Both the position numbers and the translations under genes were made by a program. Below are positions 32,501 to 40,870 of a stretch of DNA of 64,000 nt, piece after piece (the stretch's first letter is position 1; every line of letters starts with the position of its first letter). Origin of the DNA: Psococerastis gibbosa (taxonomy: Eukaryota; Arthropoda; Insecta; Psocodea; Psocidae); the NCBI GenBank assembly GCA_963971405.1, contig OZ020491.1, positions 25,104,855 to 25,168,854 of the forward strand, written 5' to 3'. Under the pieces are notes generated by a model that saw only the letters and a list, made by a program, of their open reading frames with translations, was not told where the DNA came from and did not search any database.

Positions 32501-34085
32501 TTTATTATAATGTGTTCAAAAGATTGCAATTTCCCGTCTAAATTTTAAATTATTTTTTCCCTGGGAAACTCCTGCACCATTTATTTCCTATTTGAAGTTA
32601 AACATGCAAAAATTAGAGATAAATAGGTAGTTAATGTCTGCGTTTAGTTATGACATGTCTTCTATCGTATGGTGTGGAGATACTCGCATAAGTAAGAGCA
32701 AGCTGCCACCACTACGCCAACGAATGAGTGGAAAATTAGTTTTAACCTCAGGGCTAATTTAAGGTAATTAATTTATCCTGTGCCTGCAGTCGTAGAACGA
32801 TGTATCATGTTTTATTTACTGAAGTACTTTTTTTGGGCCTAGGCCTACCTGAAGTGGTCCATTGGTCCCTTGTCCATCGTCTATTGTCTATCGGCTATGC
32901 GTCATCCGCCATGTTGTATCCATTATAAGTCTGGTGTATAAGCCAAGCATTGGGTGTTTACCTATTTATTTTTAGAAATTTATCGTTGTTTATTTATTAT
33001 TATTTAAAAAACGTGCTATCAATTAGGGAAGTGTTTAATAAAAAAAATACTAAAACGTGTATTCGTTTTTTTCAAGATTTTTCAACCTTTTACTTTTCTT
33101 ACAATACTTACCATATAGGAAATATGGGATACAACATGGCGGATGACAATACCCGGGTATATAGTGCCTTAATAAAAAAATAGAAAATAGCGGCAAAGTA
33201 AAAACAAATGAACAATTCAACAAGCAGGGTTGACATCAAAATACAGGCGCAGTGCGTTCTGCGCACTTGACCTTGGCTCCCTTTCAATGTAAATAACTTA
33301 ATTTTGACCGTATTGACTATTGGCAAGAGGCACCCGCTTAGACTGGAAAATAACATTTAGCTGCATCATTACATGCATGCTGATCTTTTTGAATTTCCGT
33401 GAAATTCTCCAATAAACAGTGTGAGTTTCACACATGCCCTTTATACTAGACATAGTGTTGCCAATAACTTTCAACTTCTTTGAGCATTTTAAACAATCGC
33501 CGAAATTCAGAGCCGTCAAGGTTTTTAATGCTTTGCCAACGGAAATTAAAGACAGTATCATACTGAGTTTTCCAAAATTTAAAATAATTACGAAAAAAGT
33601 TAGTTATAATATGCCATTTTCTGAATTGAAAGATATTTTGACTAGTTTATCTAAAAAATAAATATAAATAAATAATAGATTCTAAGATTTTTTATAGTGT
33701 ATTCGACTTTTCTCTCTCTCCGATTTAATTACAAAGATTGTTATGTATTGTTTTTGTGATAATTATAAGGGCCACAACAATGATCATTGATCAATTTTAA
33801 CGATTGCATAGAGGAAAATAAACATTTCCGTCAATTCTGCAATGCGAGCTCGGTGGAAACGCCACCTAAGTCTTGAATGTCTGCTACCACGTCACCGTTG
33901 TTGGAAATAGCCCTAGCCGGTGAATGGAATGGGCACCTTAATAAATACTCAACTCAATACTTAAATAACTATGTTTATTGTTTTGATTACAGGATGCATG
34001 TAACTGGGCATGCCGGTGTGAAGAGGAGACCATTAGTAGTTGGGACCCTTCCGACGATAGGGACGATGCTTTATTGAGACCTTAA
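17435..34085 (+). CDS. M6PR: cation-dependent mannose-6-phosphate receptor-like protein (7 coding exons)
   Basis: A type I membrane receptor that in vertebrates sorts lysosomal enzymes from trans-Golgi to endosomes. Joined exons 17435-17533, 20605-20870, 30257-30328, 30481-30617, 31238-31356, 31687-31923 and 33993-34085 give about 340 residues (human protein 277). In order: signal peptide MIMRRLVLFFFLSL; an acidic region to about residue 120 without clear counterpart; a P-type lectin (MRH) domain, about 122-255, with landmarks YALSIC, LGRVNRTH, VMLEYRGGDHC and IVC matching vertebrate YIFRVC, VGRLNETH, IMLIYKGGDE and ISC; a membrane segment (about 263-283); and a tail with LPHFSFW and a final acidic dileucine DRDDALLRP, a DxxLL GGA-binding motif. 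Ungapped comparison does not place the vertebrate ligand residues Gln66, Arg111, Glu133 and Tyr143 on equal residues. Intron 2 contains an F-box gene. The family call is strong; the N-terminal exons are less sure. Confidence 0.85.
17803..18084. mobile_element. MITE, AGGCG superfamily with long perfect palindrome (type D)
   Basis: Ends AGGCGGCTATTCCACCGGCG and a complement at 18055-18084. Within, arms of roughly 60 bases (17868-17935 and 17951-18016, beginning TTTTAAGGAGACTATTATG) pair around a short loop. It lies in intron 1 of the M6PR-like gene, about 270 bases from exon 1. Confidence 0.88.
18118..18260. mobile_element. half MITE, AGGCG superfamily
   Basis: Starts AGGCGGTAATTCCACCGACC, continues with 'tgacgtggtagcagacat' and then the left arm of the 17803 element's palindrome ('ttttaaggagactataatg'). 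No right half is seen, so it is a truncated copy with a different terminal module. Confidence 0.75.
18726..19090. mobile_element. MITE with CATTGGCCACCCCTG ends
   Basis: CATTGGCCACCCCTGATTCA at the left is matched by TGATCCAGGGGTGGCCAATG at the right, giving about 20-base inverted ends around 365 bases. No coding capacity is seen. The flanks carry further degenerate copies of 'gtggccaat' (19120-19150). Confidence 0.75.
19245..19440 (-). repeat. tRNA-derived SINE family S1
   Basis: Minus-strand copy with 'ctactaagcctacctagcgg' at the tail side and 'gggactcgaaccagcc' at the head (B-box complement). It lies in intron 1 of the M6PR-like gene. Confidence 0.8.
19551..19717. mobile_element. small MITE with GGATCC-type ends (copy 2 of 2)
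   Basis: Second copy of the 2690-2862 element: a long G run at the left, the shared interior 'ttcaacaaacaaattacctt', then 'gtgacccccccataaatg' and 'gctggatccgc' at the right. Confidence 0.7.
20327..20467. mobile_element. MITE, AGGCG superfamily (type E), near-perfect hairpin
   Basis: Ends AGGCGGGGATTCCACCAACG and an exact complement. The mid module 'tgacgtggtagcagacag' and its complement 'ctgcttccacgtca' surround a tiny loop. It lies 137 bases upstream of coding exon 2 of the M6PR-like gene. Confidence 0.92.
20605..20870 (+). CDS. M6PR: M6PR-like coding exon 2 (acidic N-terminal region)
   Basis: The acceptor is 'tttatttctag' and the donor ATG|gtaggt; 88 codons plus two bases, all open. GC content is clearly higher than the flanks and the sequence is rich in Glu, Asp and Trp (EWVHAPIV, ELQWLEEL, YQWLDDDVV). 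I find no domain. A cysteine in GGCELTK could be the first lectin-domain cysteine. Confidence 0.7.
20985..21421. mobile_element. MITE, AGGCG superfamily (type F)
   Basis: Ends AGGTGGCTATTCCACTTGTC and 'ggcaagtggaatagccgcg'. It contains the core 'ctgatcaatgatcatagag' and a long AT-rich interior. It lies at the start of intron 2 of the M6PR-like gene. Confidence 0.82.
21706..22345. mobile_element. MITE with GTATTGTCATCCGCCAT ends (copy 1)
   Basis: AAGGCACTATATACCCGGGT with 'attgtcatccgccat' at the left, and 'atggcggatgacaatacctg' at the right. The second, shorter copy at 32895-33170 shares both ends and the flanking 'ttaaacacttccctaa' and 'ataaataggtaaacacccaa' blocks, in inverted order. Confidence 0.75.
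22553..22574. repeat. AC dinucleotide microsatellite
   Basis: Eleven uninterrupted AC units. Confidence 0.95.
22788..23510. mobile_element. triple-nested AGGCG-superfamily composite
   Basis: The outermost layer has ends AGGTAGCGTTTCCATTGACC and the complement at 23490-23510, with 'gacgtggtagcagacatt'. Inserted in it is a type B composite (23038-23421), which itself contains its usual inner element (23108-23351). The outer layer is interrupted at its own mid module, so the B composite landed in an existing element. Confidence 0.88.
24010..24735. repeat. two S2 repeats in opposite orientation
   Basis: A near-complete plus-strand S2 copy (24010-24262) is followed after about 180 bases by a minus-strand relative (24440-24735) sharing 'cggaatccactataatta' and the 'ccccccgccaggctg' end block. 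They lie in intron 2 of the M6PR-like gene, upstream of the F-box gene. Confidence 0.75.
25310..26926 (+). CDS. F-box/LRR protein, intronless, nested in the M6PR-like gene
   Basis: 538 codons without a break, the longest frame in the window. The N-terminus NLPFELIRLIFSKLPLFHQ, then ASLVCKRWREVFF (about residues 6-44), is a clear F-box, which in this class binds Skp1 in SCF ubiquitin ligases. From about residue 115 onward leucine-rich units recur (for example LETLRLRHH, LLDLNLHGCKMLDDSGL, LTNLTKIAFHI, LKNLKRLSLQVDVL, LEKLCLSQS, LPNLKCLELLDCPSLTQVTL), in the pattern of FBXL proteins where LRRs hold the substrate. The C-terminal 60 or so residues show no LRR. I cannot assign an orthologue. The ATG context is 'aaatcATGag'. 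The gene lies wholly inside intron 2 of the M6PR-like gene on the same strand; lack of introns suggests a retrocopy origin, but no flanking poly(A) or direct repeats were found. Confidence 0.92.
   Translation: MSEINNLPFELIRLIFSKLPLFHQKTASLVCKRWREVFFSLSTSHTIVVKDFSTIEEVSMQTCFGTITSLRLVLKTPSDWHNDEHAIQFWKKFGHNIKSLCIDCLSENGSCLVPRMVFENCPNLSSLQVIIHEHYQYYPCSEENSSDDLVFPNLRHFDTNSCCRNFTVGTLRSAVNLETLRLRHHDHIWFDTFGNDFFQCLKSKKFKLKEFALSIRGVTINEKYISSLLNTLGAELLDLNLHGCKMLDDSGLAVIGQNLTNLTKIAFHINSRISQQGLLILFERLKNLKRLSLQVDVLESTALTSLHPLLKLNNLHLAGLRLGNGFRPDRHSEMLFQNTLLQMTHLEKLCLSQSIIYDECLCIILNNLPNLKCLELLDCPSLTQVTLLNICAVNLCLQSLSIAACPGIRGCGIEINALSDLKYLVLSMFDFGQMASLKLDKLRVLGIVSNAIFTELAQYRNYPIEFALNPTFKGCQSLELVFFTGDVEFCFGRDFIHIGLAQVRTINRYMENEFPTKAWSTGSIDGSQWSTMPLFTKY
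27383..27553. mobile_element. MITE, AGGCG superfamily (type F ends, D core)
   Basis: Ends AGGCGGCTATTCCACTTGTC and exact complement. The interior carries the module 'aaggagactattatgtaga' of the 17803 element rather than the GATCATTGATC core, so end and core modules are combined differently. Confidence 0.88.
27778..27896. mobile_element. short MITE, AGGCG superfamily (type F)
   Basis: Left end 'aggctataattccacttgcc' is degraded; right end 'attgacaagtggaatagtcg'. Only about 120 bases. The central 'tcatcaatgattgatg' is palindromic. Confidence 0.75.
28285..28480 (-). repeat. tRNA-derived SINE family S1
   Basis: Minus-strand copy with tail 'ctactaatccaacctagcgg', body 'tacatgccctccgaagcatg' and head 'gggactcgaaccagtcgg'. 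Confidence 0.8.
29015..29258 (+). repeat. interspersed repeat family S3
   Basis: The longest S3 copy: 'tgtacttggttaaaccatgc', 'gtctcagctcgtccattatt', then 'ccgaaatccatggggtcgtt'. The last block appears again at 29340-29415 as a partial direct duplicate. Confidence 0.75.
29607..29680. mobile_element. hAT-type transposon end remnant
   Basis: CAGTGGTTTCCAAGAGTTCC with 'aactggtggtccgcaagac' resembles the CAGTGGTTCTCAA...GGTCCGC ends of Charlie-like hAT elements. The other end is not found nearby. Confidence 0.45.
30257..30328 (+). CDS. M6PR: M6PR-like coding exon 3
   Basis: A 72-base exon, acceptor 'caaaccagatag' and donor CAA|gtaagc. The phase joins exon 2 to make a Cys codon and exon 4 to make Lys. 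It encodes LGPPLNNNAEVDALSRIALL. Using the AG four bases upstream would create a stop, which fixes the acceptor. Confidence 0.65.
30481..30617 (+). CDS. M6PR: M6PR-like coding exon 4 (lectin domain, first half)
   Basis: Acceptor 'ttaatttcag'. The donor GGTG|gtacga was chosen over the nearby G|gtggta because it keeps the spacing between GRVNRTH and MLEYRGG equal to the vertebrate protein. It contains WDSYALSICFDELW and an N-glycosylation site NRT. The open frame runs on past the donor into intron sequence but loses similarity there. Confidence 0.8.
30695..31175 (+). repeat. S3 and S1 repeats in M6PR intron 4
   Basis: An S3 copy (30695-30790, 'ttgctcattgtcgcttatag') is followed by an S1 tRNA-derived SINE (30990-31175, head 'gttgcttcgagtctcacact'). 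Both lie between M6PR-like exons 4 and 5. The frame that runs out of exon 4 continues into S3 by chance. Confidence 0.75.
31238..31356 (+). CDS. M6PR: M6PR-like coding exon 5 (lectin domain, middle)
   Basis: Acceptor 'tttgatttcag', donor GAA|gtaagt. Encodes SFVMLEYRGGDHCNISG and ends YIVCNNHHTGE. There are three N-glycosylation sequons (NIS, NVT, NYT) and the two cysteines expected at this point of an MRH domain. Confidence 0.85.
31600..31643 (-). repeat. R1 terminal fragment
   Basis: 'aagctttccttatactacgt' is the 5' end of an R1 element on the minus strand. It lies 44 bases before exon 6 of the M6PR-like gene. Confidence 0.7.
31687..31923 (+). CDS. M6PR: M6PR-like coding exon 6 (end of lectin domain, membrane span)
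   Basis: Acceptor 'ctgttccag', donor TCG|gtaatt, 79 codons in phase 0. Encodes the last two lectin cysteines (SGCTARFEL, PILCPP), the membrane segment around FGWIFFMFSLYCLFGIIY and the tail start RFAMQARGRQQLPHFSFW. The tail block parallels vertebrate RLVVGAKGMEQFPHLAFW. Confidence 0.9.
32895..33170. mobile_element. MITE with GTATTGTCATCCGCCAT ends (copy 2)
   Basis: Begins 'gcgtcatccgccatgttgta' and ends 'atggcggatgacaatacccg' with 'ggtatatagtgcctt'. It is a shorter version of 21706-22345. It lies in the last intron of the M6PR-like gene, after a gene-free 0.97 kb stretch that contains an A18 tract at 32104-32121. Confidence 0.75.
33430..33661 (+). pseudogene. LINE C-terminal tail fragment
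   Basis: The frame reads FRAVKVFNALPTEIKDSI and ends KDILTSLSKK. The 'a.k.fN.LP..i......F...lk..L' pattern is the usual C-terminal tail of LINE proteins. It is short, 5'-truncated and intronic. Confidence 0.55.
33779..33938. mobile_element. 5'-truncated type B composite MITE
   Basis: Starts in the core (TGATCATTGATCAATTTTAA), runs through the inner right end ('ggtggaaacgccacctaag') and the outer right end ('ggaatgggcacct'). The left half is gone. Confidence 0.85.
33993..34085 (+). CDS. M6PR: M6PR-like terminal exon (cytoplasmic sorting tail)
   Basis: Acceptor 'ttttgattacag', 30 codons and TAA. Encodes DACNWACRC, which continues the GC..CDF-type palmitoylated region, and ends DDRDDALLRP. A truncated MITE ends only about 55 bases before this exon. 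Confidence 0.9.
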   Translation, partial: DACNWACRCEEETISSWDPSDDRDDALLRP

Positions 34086-34401
34086 CTGCATTCCAACGTT
34101 TGCCAATAAATTGGCTCCTATTTATTAGTAAGTATGGCAATGTAATGGTAATGTTTCCATTAGTAATTTTTGAATTTACAGCAACACAGGTAAACCATGG
34201 GCCCTATAATCGAGAATTGACCCCCAAATCCGAGGAAGGTATTTCGCCACATTGCTTTTGTTGTATTTCTGTATGCAAGTTATCCATTTTGGTAATAATT
34301 TTCTTATTTTTGTAGGTTGTTGTGACATTCCTGGAATTTTCTCTAGTCAGTGGCTGTTCAAGCGAATTAATGTTTTATTTGTTCATTTTTATTCAATGCC
34401 G

Positions 34402-34407
34402 AATAAA
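34402..34407 (+). terminator. probable polyadenylation signal of the M6PR-like gene
   Basis: AATAAA stands 317 bases after the stop codon, followed about 15-20 bases later by the TG-rich stretch 'attgcgtgtatgtgt'. It is the first canonical signal in the 3' flank. Confidence 0.6.
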
Positions 34408-34562
34408 GTATTGTATTGCGTGTATGTGTAAACCAATGAATCATTGTAGCTTAGGTACCTGGAGCCCTGGCTCCTAGCCATGCTGCATGTGTTAAACGGA
34501 GGGTAACTTATGTACTTGAAATCCTTCGTTAACCGAAATTAGAGGAGTTCGAAAAATCTGGG

Positions 34563-34645
34563 GTTGGCAGGATTCGAACCCACGATCTATGCCTTGCCCG
34601 GGCATCATCTTAACAGCTGGTCCACAAGCAGGCTCAAGTACAGAG
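34563..34645 (-). repeat. tRNA-derived SINE family S4 head
   Basis: On the minus strand this reads as a tRNA-like fold with anticodon stem ATGCC/GGCAT and T-arm 'cgtgggttcgaatcctgcc', closely matching the cloverleaf at 58730-58801. The acceptor arm pairs imperfectly. Confidence 0.65.
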
Positions 34646-34824
34646 TTTGCTAAATCCTCTACTTATACCATGCTCTTCTGTCATTCGAGAAAATGGGTTG
34701 TTGCAAAAATACAGTCTACTTCAGAACCCAGACACCGCGCTGGACTGACGCTAGTGCATGATTTTCCAAACTAGCGTCAGCTCAACCCGGGCTCGTCGAA
34801 GTAGCCTACTGTGTTCTTCTTACT

Positions 34825-34975
34825 TTTATGCCTCTTCTAGCGAAGATTGGCGATTACCAAGGTAATTTGTACCTTGGAAACAGCTGCGCTGAAAAGGGAA
34901 GTGCTCTTGCTGAACCACTGCCGCAACTTTTTCGTACCAGAATGTTCTTTTTCTGCCAGTCCTTGGTGGGTTAGT
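34825..34975 (-). pseudogene. LINE ORF2 C-terminal fragment
   Basis: Minus-strand sequence matches the parts at 61290-61500 and 62540-62735. The shared reading (RRTSWLKNLRQWFGKS, then LFRAAV.KVQIAM) is a common segment near the C-terminus of LINE polyproteins. The copy here is the most diverged. Confidence 0.55.
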
Positions 34976-36284
34976 CAGGTAAGCGTAAGTTCTGCCACAT
35001 CTGGAACTTTCTCCGCAGCGTCTTCCCCTTCTCCGGTTTCTGGGAAAATTTTATGTTTCGTCCTGCCTCTGGATATAAGGTAGTAGGAAAACTGAAAATA
35101 ATTTTTGTGGAGTGACAGGAATGAAATCCACATCGCCAAGCCATCACATCGTCTGTCTGGCATGCCACTCCAACACATTAGCTTGGTTGCCTGTGCCCCA
35201 ACATCAAGCTCAGCACTCCAACATCGTCGTTCGGCCTGTTGGATAGCTGCCGCAAATCGCAATGGAATCGGAAGGCTCGGTATGGTCAGCCTAATAGATT
35301 TGTGGCAGGATCAATCGGTGGTAGTAAACTATAAATAAATATATTAAAATTAACCCTAAAGATATTAGAGAAATAATTCGTATTTCCCACCTGTTTTCTG
35401 GCAGCAAATGTACATAGCAGAAGAAACTTTGCTATTAAAAATGTTTGAAAAGTTTAAAAATGGCGTCTAAAAATATTTTGACGTTGACTTGTATATAACT
35501 TTCTCTTATTTTTCTTAATTAATAACACGCTTAAACGAGAATGGTAAGTCATAATTTGATATTTATCACTTAAGAAATATTTGGACTAATTGTTTCAAAA
35601 CTCCTGCTTTGCGCTGCAAGGCTAAGTAGGCGGCGAATTGAAATTATATAGGCCTACCCTCGTTCTAGTTGCCCTGTCTGCGTACAGCAATTTTGTGATA
35701 AACTATGAAAGTGCTGAGGGAAATTAAGCAATTAATGGTTGGAAGAAACGAACCTGGTACGATTTTATCAATTCAGTTTGGATTTTGGTGGGCCCAAGAC
35801 TTGTATTCAAACGTCCTTGTTCCATGCTAATCAAGTGGGTGTGTTGCATGTATTCATTAAAATCCGCACTCTGCTGCCTTATCATTAGATAATTCTTGCT
35901 TTCTTATTTTATTATTGCCTCTGAACACGCATTTTCCCCATGTATAATTTGACAGTTGCTGACAACTTTTCTTACAACACAACAGGTGCACTTGCACAGC
36001 TAAATGTCTAGATGATTTTAAATCCTACACCACACGTGAATTTATGCATCATCCTTTGCATCCCTATTTTAGACTGTATAAACATAGTGGGCTAAGTCTT
36101 AAAGCAATTATTACTATTGTCTGAGATAGTAGAAAACAACATACCTTATCCCTGCCTTAATCCTAGCCCAGGCATGTTCGTTTACTGCGCCACTTAGTCT
36201 GGCGTGGGCCCGTGGCTAGGACGGTTTATCGAAGGCAATCAATATTTTTCAGCTGTAGGGTTTGCTTCGGTAGACTGTTCACTA

Positions 36285-36490
36285 TGATACCTCAGGACAT
36301 GTAGACTAGTGGTACGGACTCAGACTTTCACCCGAACGGTTGTTGGTTCGAGTCCCACAGTACCTACATTTTCTGGCCATGCCTCGGAGGGCATGTAAAG
36401 CAGGCGGTCCCGGGTCTTCTTAGTTGAGTGTAAGAGAGGGCTTATAGCCCTAACTCCGCTAGGTTGGCTTAGTAATTGAACAAAAAAAGT
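36285..36490 (+). repeat. tRNA-derived SINE family S1 (best-preserved copy)
   Basis: The A-box-like 'tagactagtggtacgg' and B-box 'ggttcgagtcccac' lie at tRNA spacing, followed by 'cggagggcatgtaaagcagg' and 'ggttggcttagtaattgaac', and a short A run. Confidence 0.85.
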
Positions 36491-36754
36491 CCTTATTTAT
36501 TTATTTATACCTGTAAATTTTCCAATAGAATAAAGAATTTTTCCTGCCTCCTAAAGGAATTCAGTTAACGAGTTTACGTCCCGTATGAAATTGGCAGCCC
36601 GAAATTTAATACTGCTTATTTTTAATTTAATCTTCATGCATCATATTATAGGGTATTATTGATTGTTAGTTTTGTGGTTTTTCTATGGTGTCTATTTTAC
36701 GTGAAGTTTTAGCCCTCAATCATTTTTATGAAAAAGCTACGGTGCCAATAATTA

Positions 36755-37571
36755 AAAGAACCGGTCCGAGTTTACTCGAACATGCTTTCCAATTTATCAA
36801 GTAGTAGCCAGAGAAAATGAGTAATTTCATGGTAAATAATTTTCCTATAGTTAAATTGCAGGCTTCTCGGAGGGGGGGGGGGGGGGGTTCCACCTGACGT
36901 CACTGGAGGTGAGGTAAATTCTAGATAGGCCAGACCAACAAATTACCACACAGCAATAATGGCAGGGCACGCAATGCATTTGACCGTGAATTTTCTATCA
37001 TTTTTTCAAAAACATTTTATTGCACAAAACAAAATAGTTTTTTGAGAAAGCAATCTGTCCGGTTGCGTTGCTCAATTTAACACCTAAAACATTCCTGAAG
37101 GTAGAAATCATCGATGAAAAGGTTTCACAGAAAAATTATTTTTTAGTCATTTTTCATTAAAATTTAGTTATTTTTATTTTTTTACCCCCAGAAACAAACT
37201 ATCAAGGGGCAAGCGACCCCCCGCATTTTGTCAACATTAATAACGACTACAAAATATGTGAATTTAAAAGAAATCGTTGGAGCCGTTTTGGATAAATAAT
37301 TTTTTTAGACGTTTTTTTGGAAATAAATTGAGATAGCCCTAAATAAAAAAAAATGGTCCCGAGGTATGATTTTTATAAACCTACATGCCGAATTTCATCA
37401 AAATCGACTGAGTAGTTTGCCCGGAAATCGACGCACAGACAGACAGACATTTCGTAAAAACCACTTTTTTGGGTTCCTGGGACCTCTAAACGTGTAAATC
37501 CGTTGAAATCTCGGAATCGAAAATTTCGACCATCACAAAGCTTTCCTTATACTACGTATAAATTGGAAAGC
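36755..37571 (-). repeat. R1 interspersed element, full length
   Basis: Minus-strand copy from 'agaaccggtccgagtttact' to 'acgtataaattggaaagc'. It has a G16 tract at about 36871. It sits inside another AT-rich repeat: sequence on both sides ('gcatcatattatagggtatt' and 'caataccctatagtag') resembles the palindromic element at 15295-15612. Confidence 0.85.
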
Positions 37572-40204
37572 AATACCCTATAGTAGTTTTCTAGACCACG
37601 ATAGGATGACATCTGGAGCACTTTGTTTATTCGAAAGATGCATCAGCGGAACACCGGGTTTATATGAATTTAAAAATTGTTCCAAATGTCATCCTGTACA
37701 ACTTAAATGAGCCAAATCTTCAATAACTTGCTTAGTAATGATAGATTATATATAAAATCGTCTCCTTTGTAACTTTGTAATATTTTGAACACATTGTAAT
37801 GTGAGTTAACTTTGTAAAATATTACATAAAAACACAAAAATACAGTATATCATCACGACCGCTTTCGATATATTGTCATTCTCAAGTGAGCAGATGAAAC
37901 TTAAAATAAAAACAAGTAATTGCAAGTTATAAATAAATAAATAAATAAACGTTTATTTGCAAACAGACAAAGTCCAATAATATGCAAATTATAAACATTA
38001 AGTCACGTTGTAAATATAAATAAAAATACATTGTATATACGATCCTGCTGCCAACTGTCATTATAATGTGATAGATGATCCGTACTCGCCTAAATGGCAT
38101 TGGGCACCTACAAATATTGTAATTTTCGCTATTGTTTATTTGATTAATTAAATGAATTATTATTATAATATTATTAGTTAATTAAATAAAAAGTATTAAA
38201 TTGCGGGCTGCAAATTTCTAAATTTTCGAAATCATTTATTTATTTAAGTCTGCCCTTAGGGTGCCTCAAGTTAAAGACTCACTCCCCCCGCCAGGCTGAC
38301 TGGGTTGCTGAAAGCAGAAATGCTCCAATGTAAATTTCTTTATTTATCTCTACATTCCTTCCATTTCTACAATCATCAAATTTTGGCATCAATTTGCCCA
38401 TTTCAAAATAAGGGGTACTTTTGCTTGTAAAACAAGCCACAATCAAACCAAAGGCATTCACATCTAACTCCGCTGGTGACAAGTAGCACTGCACTTAAAA
38501 TAAATAATACAATATTTTCCTTTTCACAACTGTGGCCACTCAGTGTTGGTGGCGGCCCACCACATACTGTATTTCAAATGCATCAAAATGTGCAGGGTCT
38601 TTTCTTCACTCTACTGAGTCCTTAATGATAACTCTATGCGACCGATTTTGTATAAAAAGCTGTTAGAGAGGTGTTCGAGTCTCATATCCACAATGTTCGA
38701 AATTGATCAAGTGAAATGGCTATTTACAATACTTCCGAAACATGGAAGTCTACCGACAATAGTATCCGGCGTAATGGGTGGCTGGCTTGTTATCTAGTTT
38801 GTCCAGTACTTGTCTATGCAATTTGCAATGAGGCTGGACAGGTACTGTTTTTGCATACTATTGAAAACGACGAGAGGCATGCATTTAATTAATTTACAAC
38901 AAATAAAAAATTATACGCAATTATTTTACATTGCCAAAATACAGAAAATAATGTGTGCCAACTATGGCAATTTTTTAATTTTTTATTTGTAGTTTTTTTT
39001 TTTGTTAAATGGGCGGATTGGTATATTAGTTGAGGTGCTCGTTTATTGTGGTAACGTTAGGTGCAAGGTATTGGTATTATCTTGCATGAGACTGCTTCCA
39101 GTTTCTCTTCAGGAAGTTGCCGACTTGAATTTCCTTTCTTTATAGTAAAGTAGGCGTTTCTCAGTCTTTCCCGGTGCATCGTGTGAGAGACTAGAGAAGG
39201 CCAGGTAAATTTATTGTGATTTTGTTATTTAATGTGGCTGCTTATTTTTTGGTTATAAATAAGTCCCCCCTACCACCAATTTATGTAATATTCTGTTGAT
39301 TTGTTATAATAGTGTAAATTAGTTTATTATTATAGAGAGAATAGTAAAATAAACATTAGGTTGAACTTCTAATATATCGTAAATAGATCTTCTTTTGCTT
39401 CTGCATCAATTTGGTTAATATTGAAAAATAATAATAAATAAAAATAAGCCTACCCCTGGGCGATGTTTATCCCAAACTTCGTGAGAACGTCTCTAAGAAA
39501 ACTTTGTTTTTTAGCAACTTTATTGATGGCAGCTGTATGTATAGGATGCATATCACTTATAAAATTCACAAGTGTTTGGCTATCCCTGGTAATCAAGCTC
39601 CTTTAAACGCAAAGCACGATTTGTTTTGGAATCCTGGTTGAAATTGTATGCATTTCTTTTATTTTTTTATTTCTTCATACGTCATTCTTGATGTTATTGT
39701 TCCATTGGAACTGCTGGTAGTCGGATCCCTTTAATTTTATTCTGCATTAGTCCAGAACAGTTCTTATGCGTGGTTGACTGATCCCATGGGCCAGCTATGA
39801 ATTACTTCCCACACAACAGGTGTCTTATGTTTTACATAATGTAATTATAACAATCTTGAGAACATCCGTGTGAGGAGAAAGACAAGTTTCAATGAAGCCA
39901 ATCTAGTTGTAGTCCTTTAGTTGTGGTCGGGTACTGAGTTGATAAACTTGGCTTTATTTCTTCCTTGTAAGTAATGTTCATGGGATTATGGAATGAAAAG
40001 AGGTGCTTGGTTCGCGTCCTTGCGGCATTTACTGCGCATGATTCGGGGAGATTGTAAAGCTGGCGCTCCCGGGTCAATGGGCCATCCCAGTTGAGTGTAA
40101 GACAGAGCTCCCAGGTGCCGATTTGATTGTCTCCATTATTTCTAACTTTTAAGTAATGCTGTTTGGATTAGAGAATGAAAAGAGGTTGTGGGTTAGCGTC
40201 CTAA
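37572..40204. other. gene-free AT-rich stretch
   Basis: Contains a partial S2 block (38248-38325) and a variant tRNA-like SINE around 40020-40110. Short AAAT runs lie near 37930. No exon is recognised. Confidence 0.5.
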
Positions 40205-40560
40205 CCTGTTGTTGTCTCCCACGCCTGCTTTTAGCATTTCTGCTTTAAGCAACCCTAACAGCCTGGCGGGGGAGTGAGTCTGTTTGTTAACTTGAGGCAC
40301 CCTAAGGGCAGACTCTTTCACCTCGGGGGAAAGGGGAATTGACTGACAGAGTGGACCTCCTGGGGGAACATGGTAAAGTCACACGATTAAATCGGAGGTG
40401 ACCAGGACTGGACAAGCACTTAGACTGACTGGTATAGTCTCAGCAGGTTATCATGTCCCACCATGTCCCCCTGCCAGCGCTGTGCGCACTACCAAGTTTG
40501 CCACAGTTAGAAACATGCTCTGCTCTCATGGATTCAACTTGGTAAGGCCGTTGTTCACAT
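40205..40560 (+). repeat. interspersed repeat family S2, extended copy
   Basis: Begins 'cacgcctgcttttagcattt', includes 'ccctaagggcagactctttc' and 'cggaggtgaccaggactgg', and ends 'gattcaacttggtaaggc'. It shows that the partial blocks at 13745 and 38255 belong to the 5' part of S2. Confidence 0.75.
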
Positions 40561-40870
40561 CCTAAACTTGTCCATACTTCAGAGAACATGTAAAGCTGGC
40601 CACCCCGCAGTGGCGGAGCGTGGGATAATTGCGAGTGTAATGCTTGCAAATATTTGTTTATGTCGTTAAAGTTAAAAAAAAAAAGAAAACACGCATCACT
40701 TTTTTTTGCATGTTCTATCTAAAGTAAAACATTTGAATTCTAAAGTGACGAGATTCTTAATTTTCTTAGACTGCGTTTATAACATCATGCTCTTACAATC
40801 TTATTGGCTCGCGAGTCGCGGTTTCCTATAGATTTCAATGAAGCTATCAATACATTCTAAGGATTTGTTA

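Larger units (their letters stand above)
34086..36284. other. intergenic stretch after the M6PR-like gene
   Basis: The first 320 bases are 3' UTR. An S4 SINE (34563-34645) and a LINE fragment (34825-34975) follow. From 35100 to 36280 there is AT-rich sequence where I recognise nothing. Confidence 0.5.
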
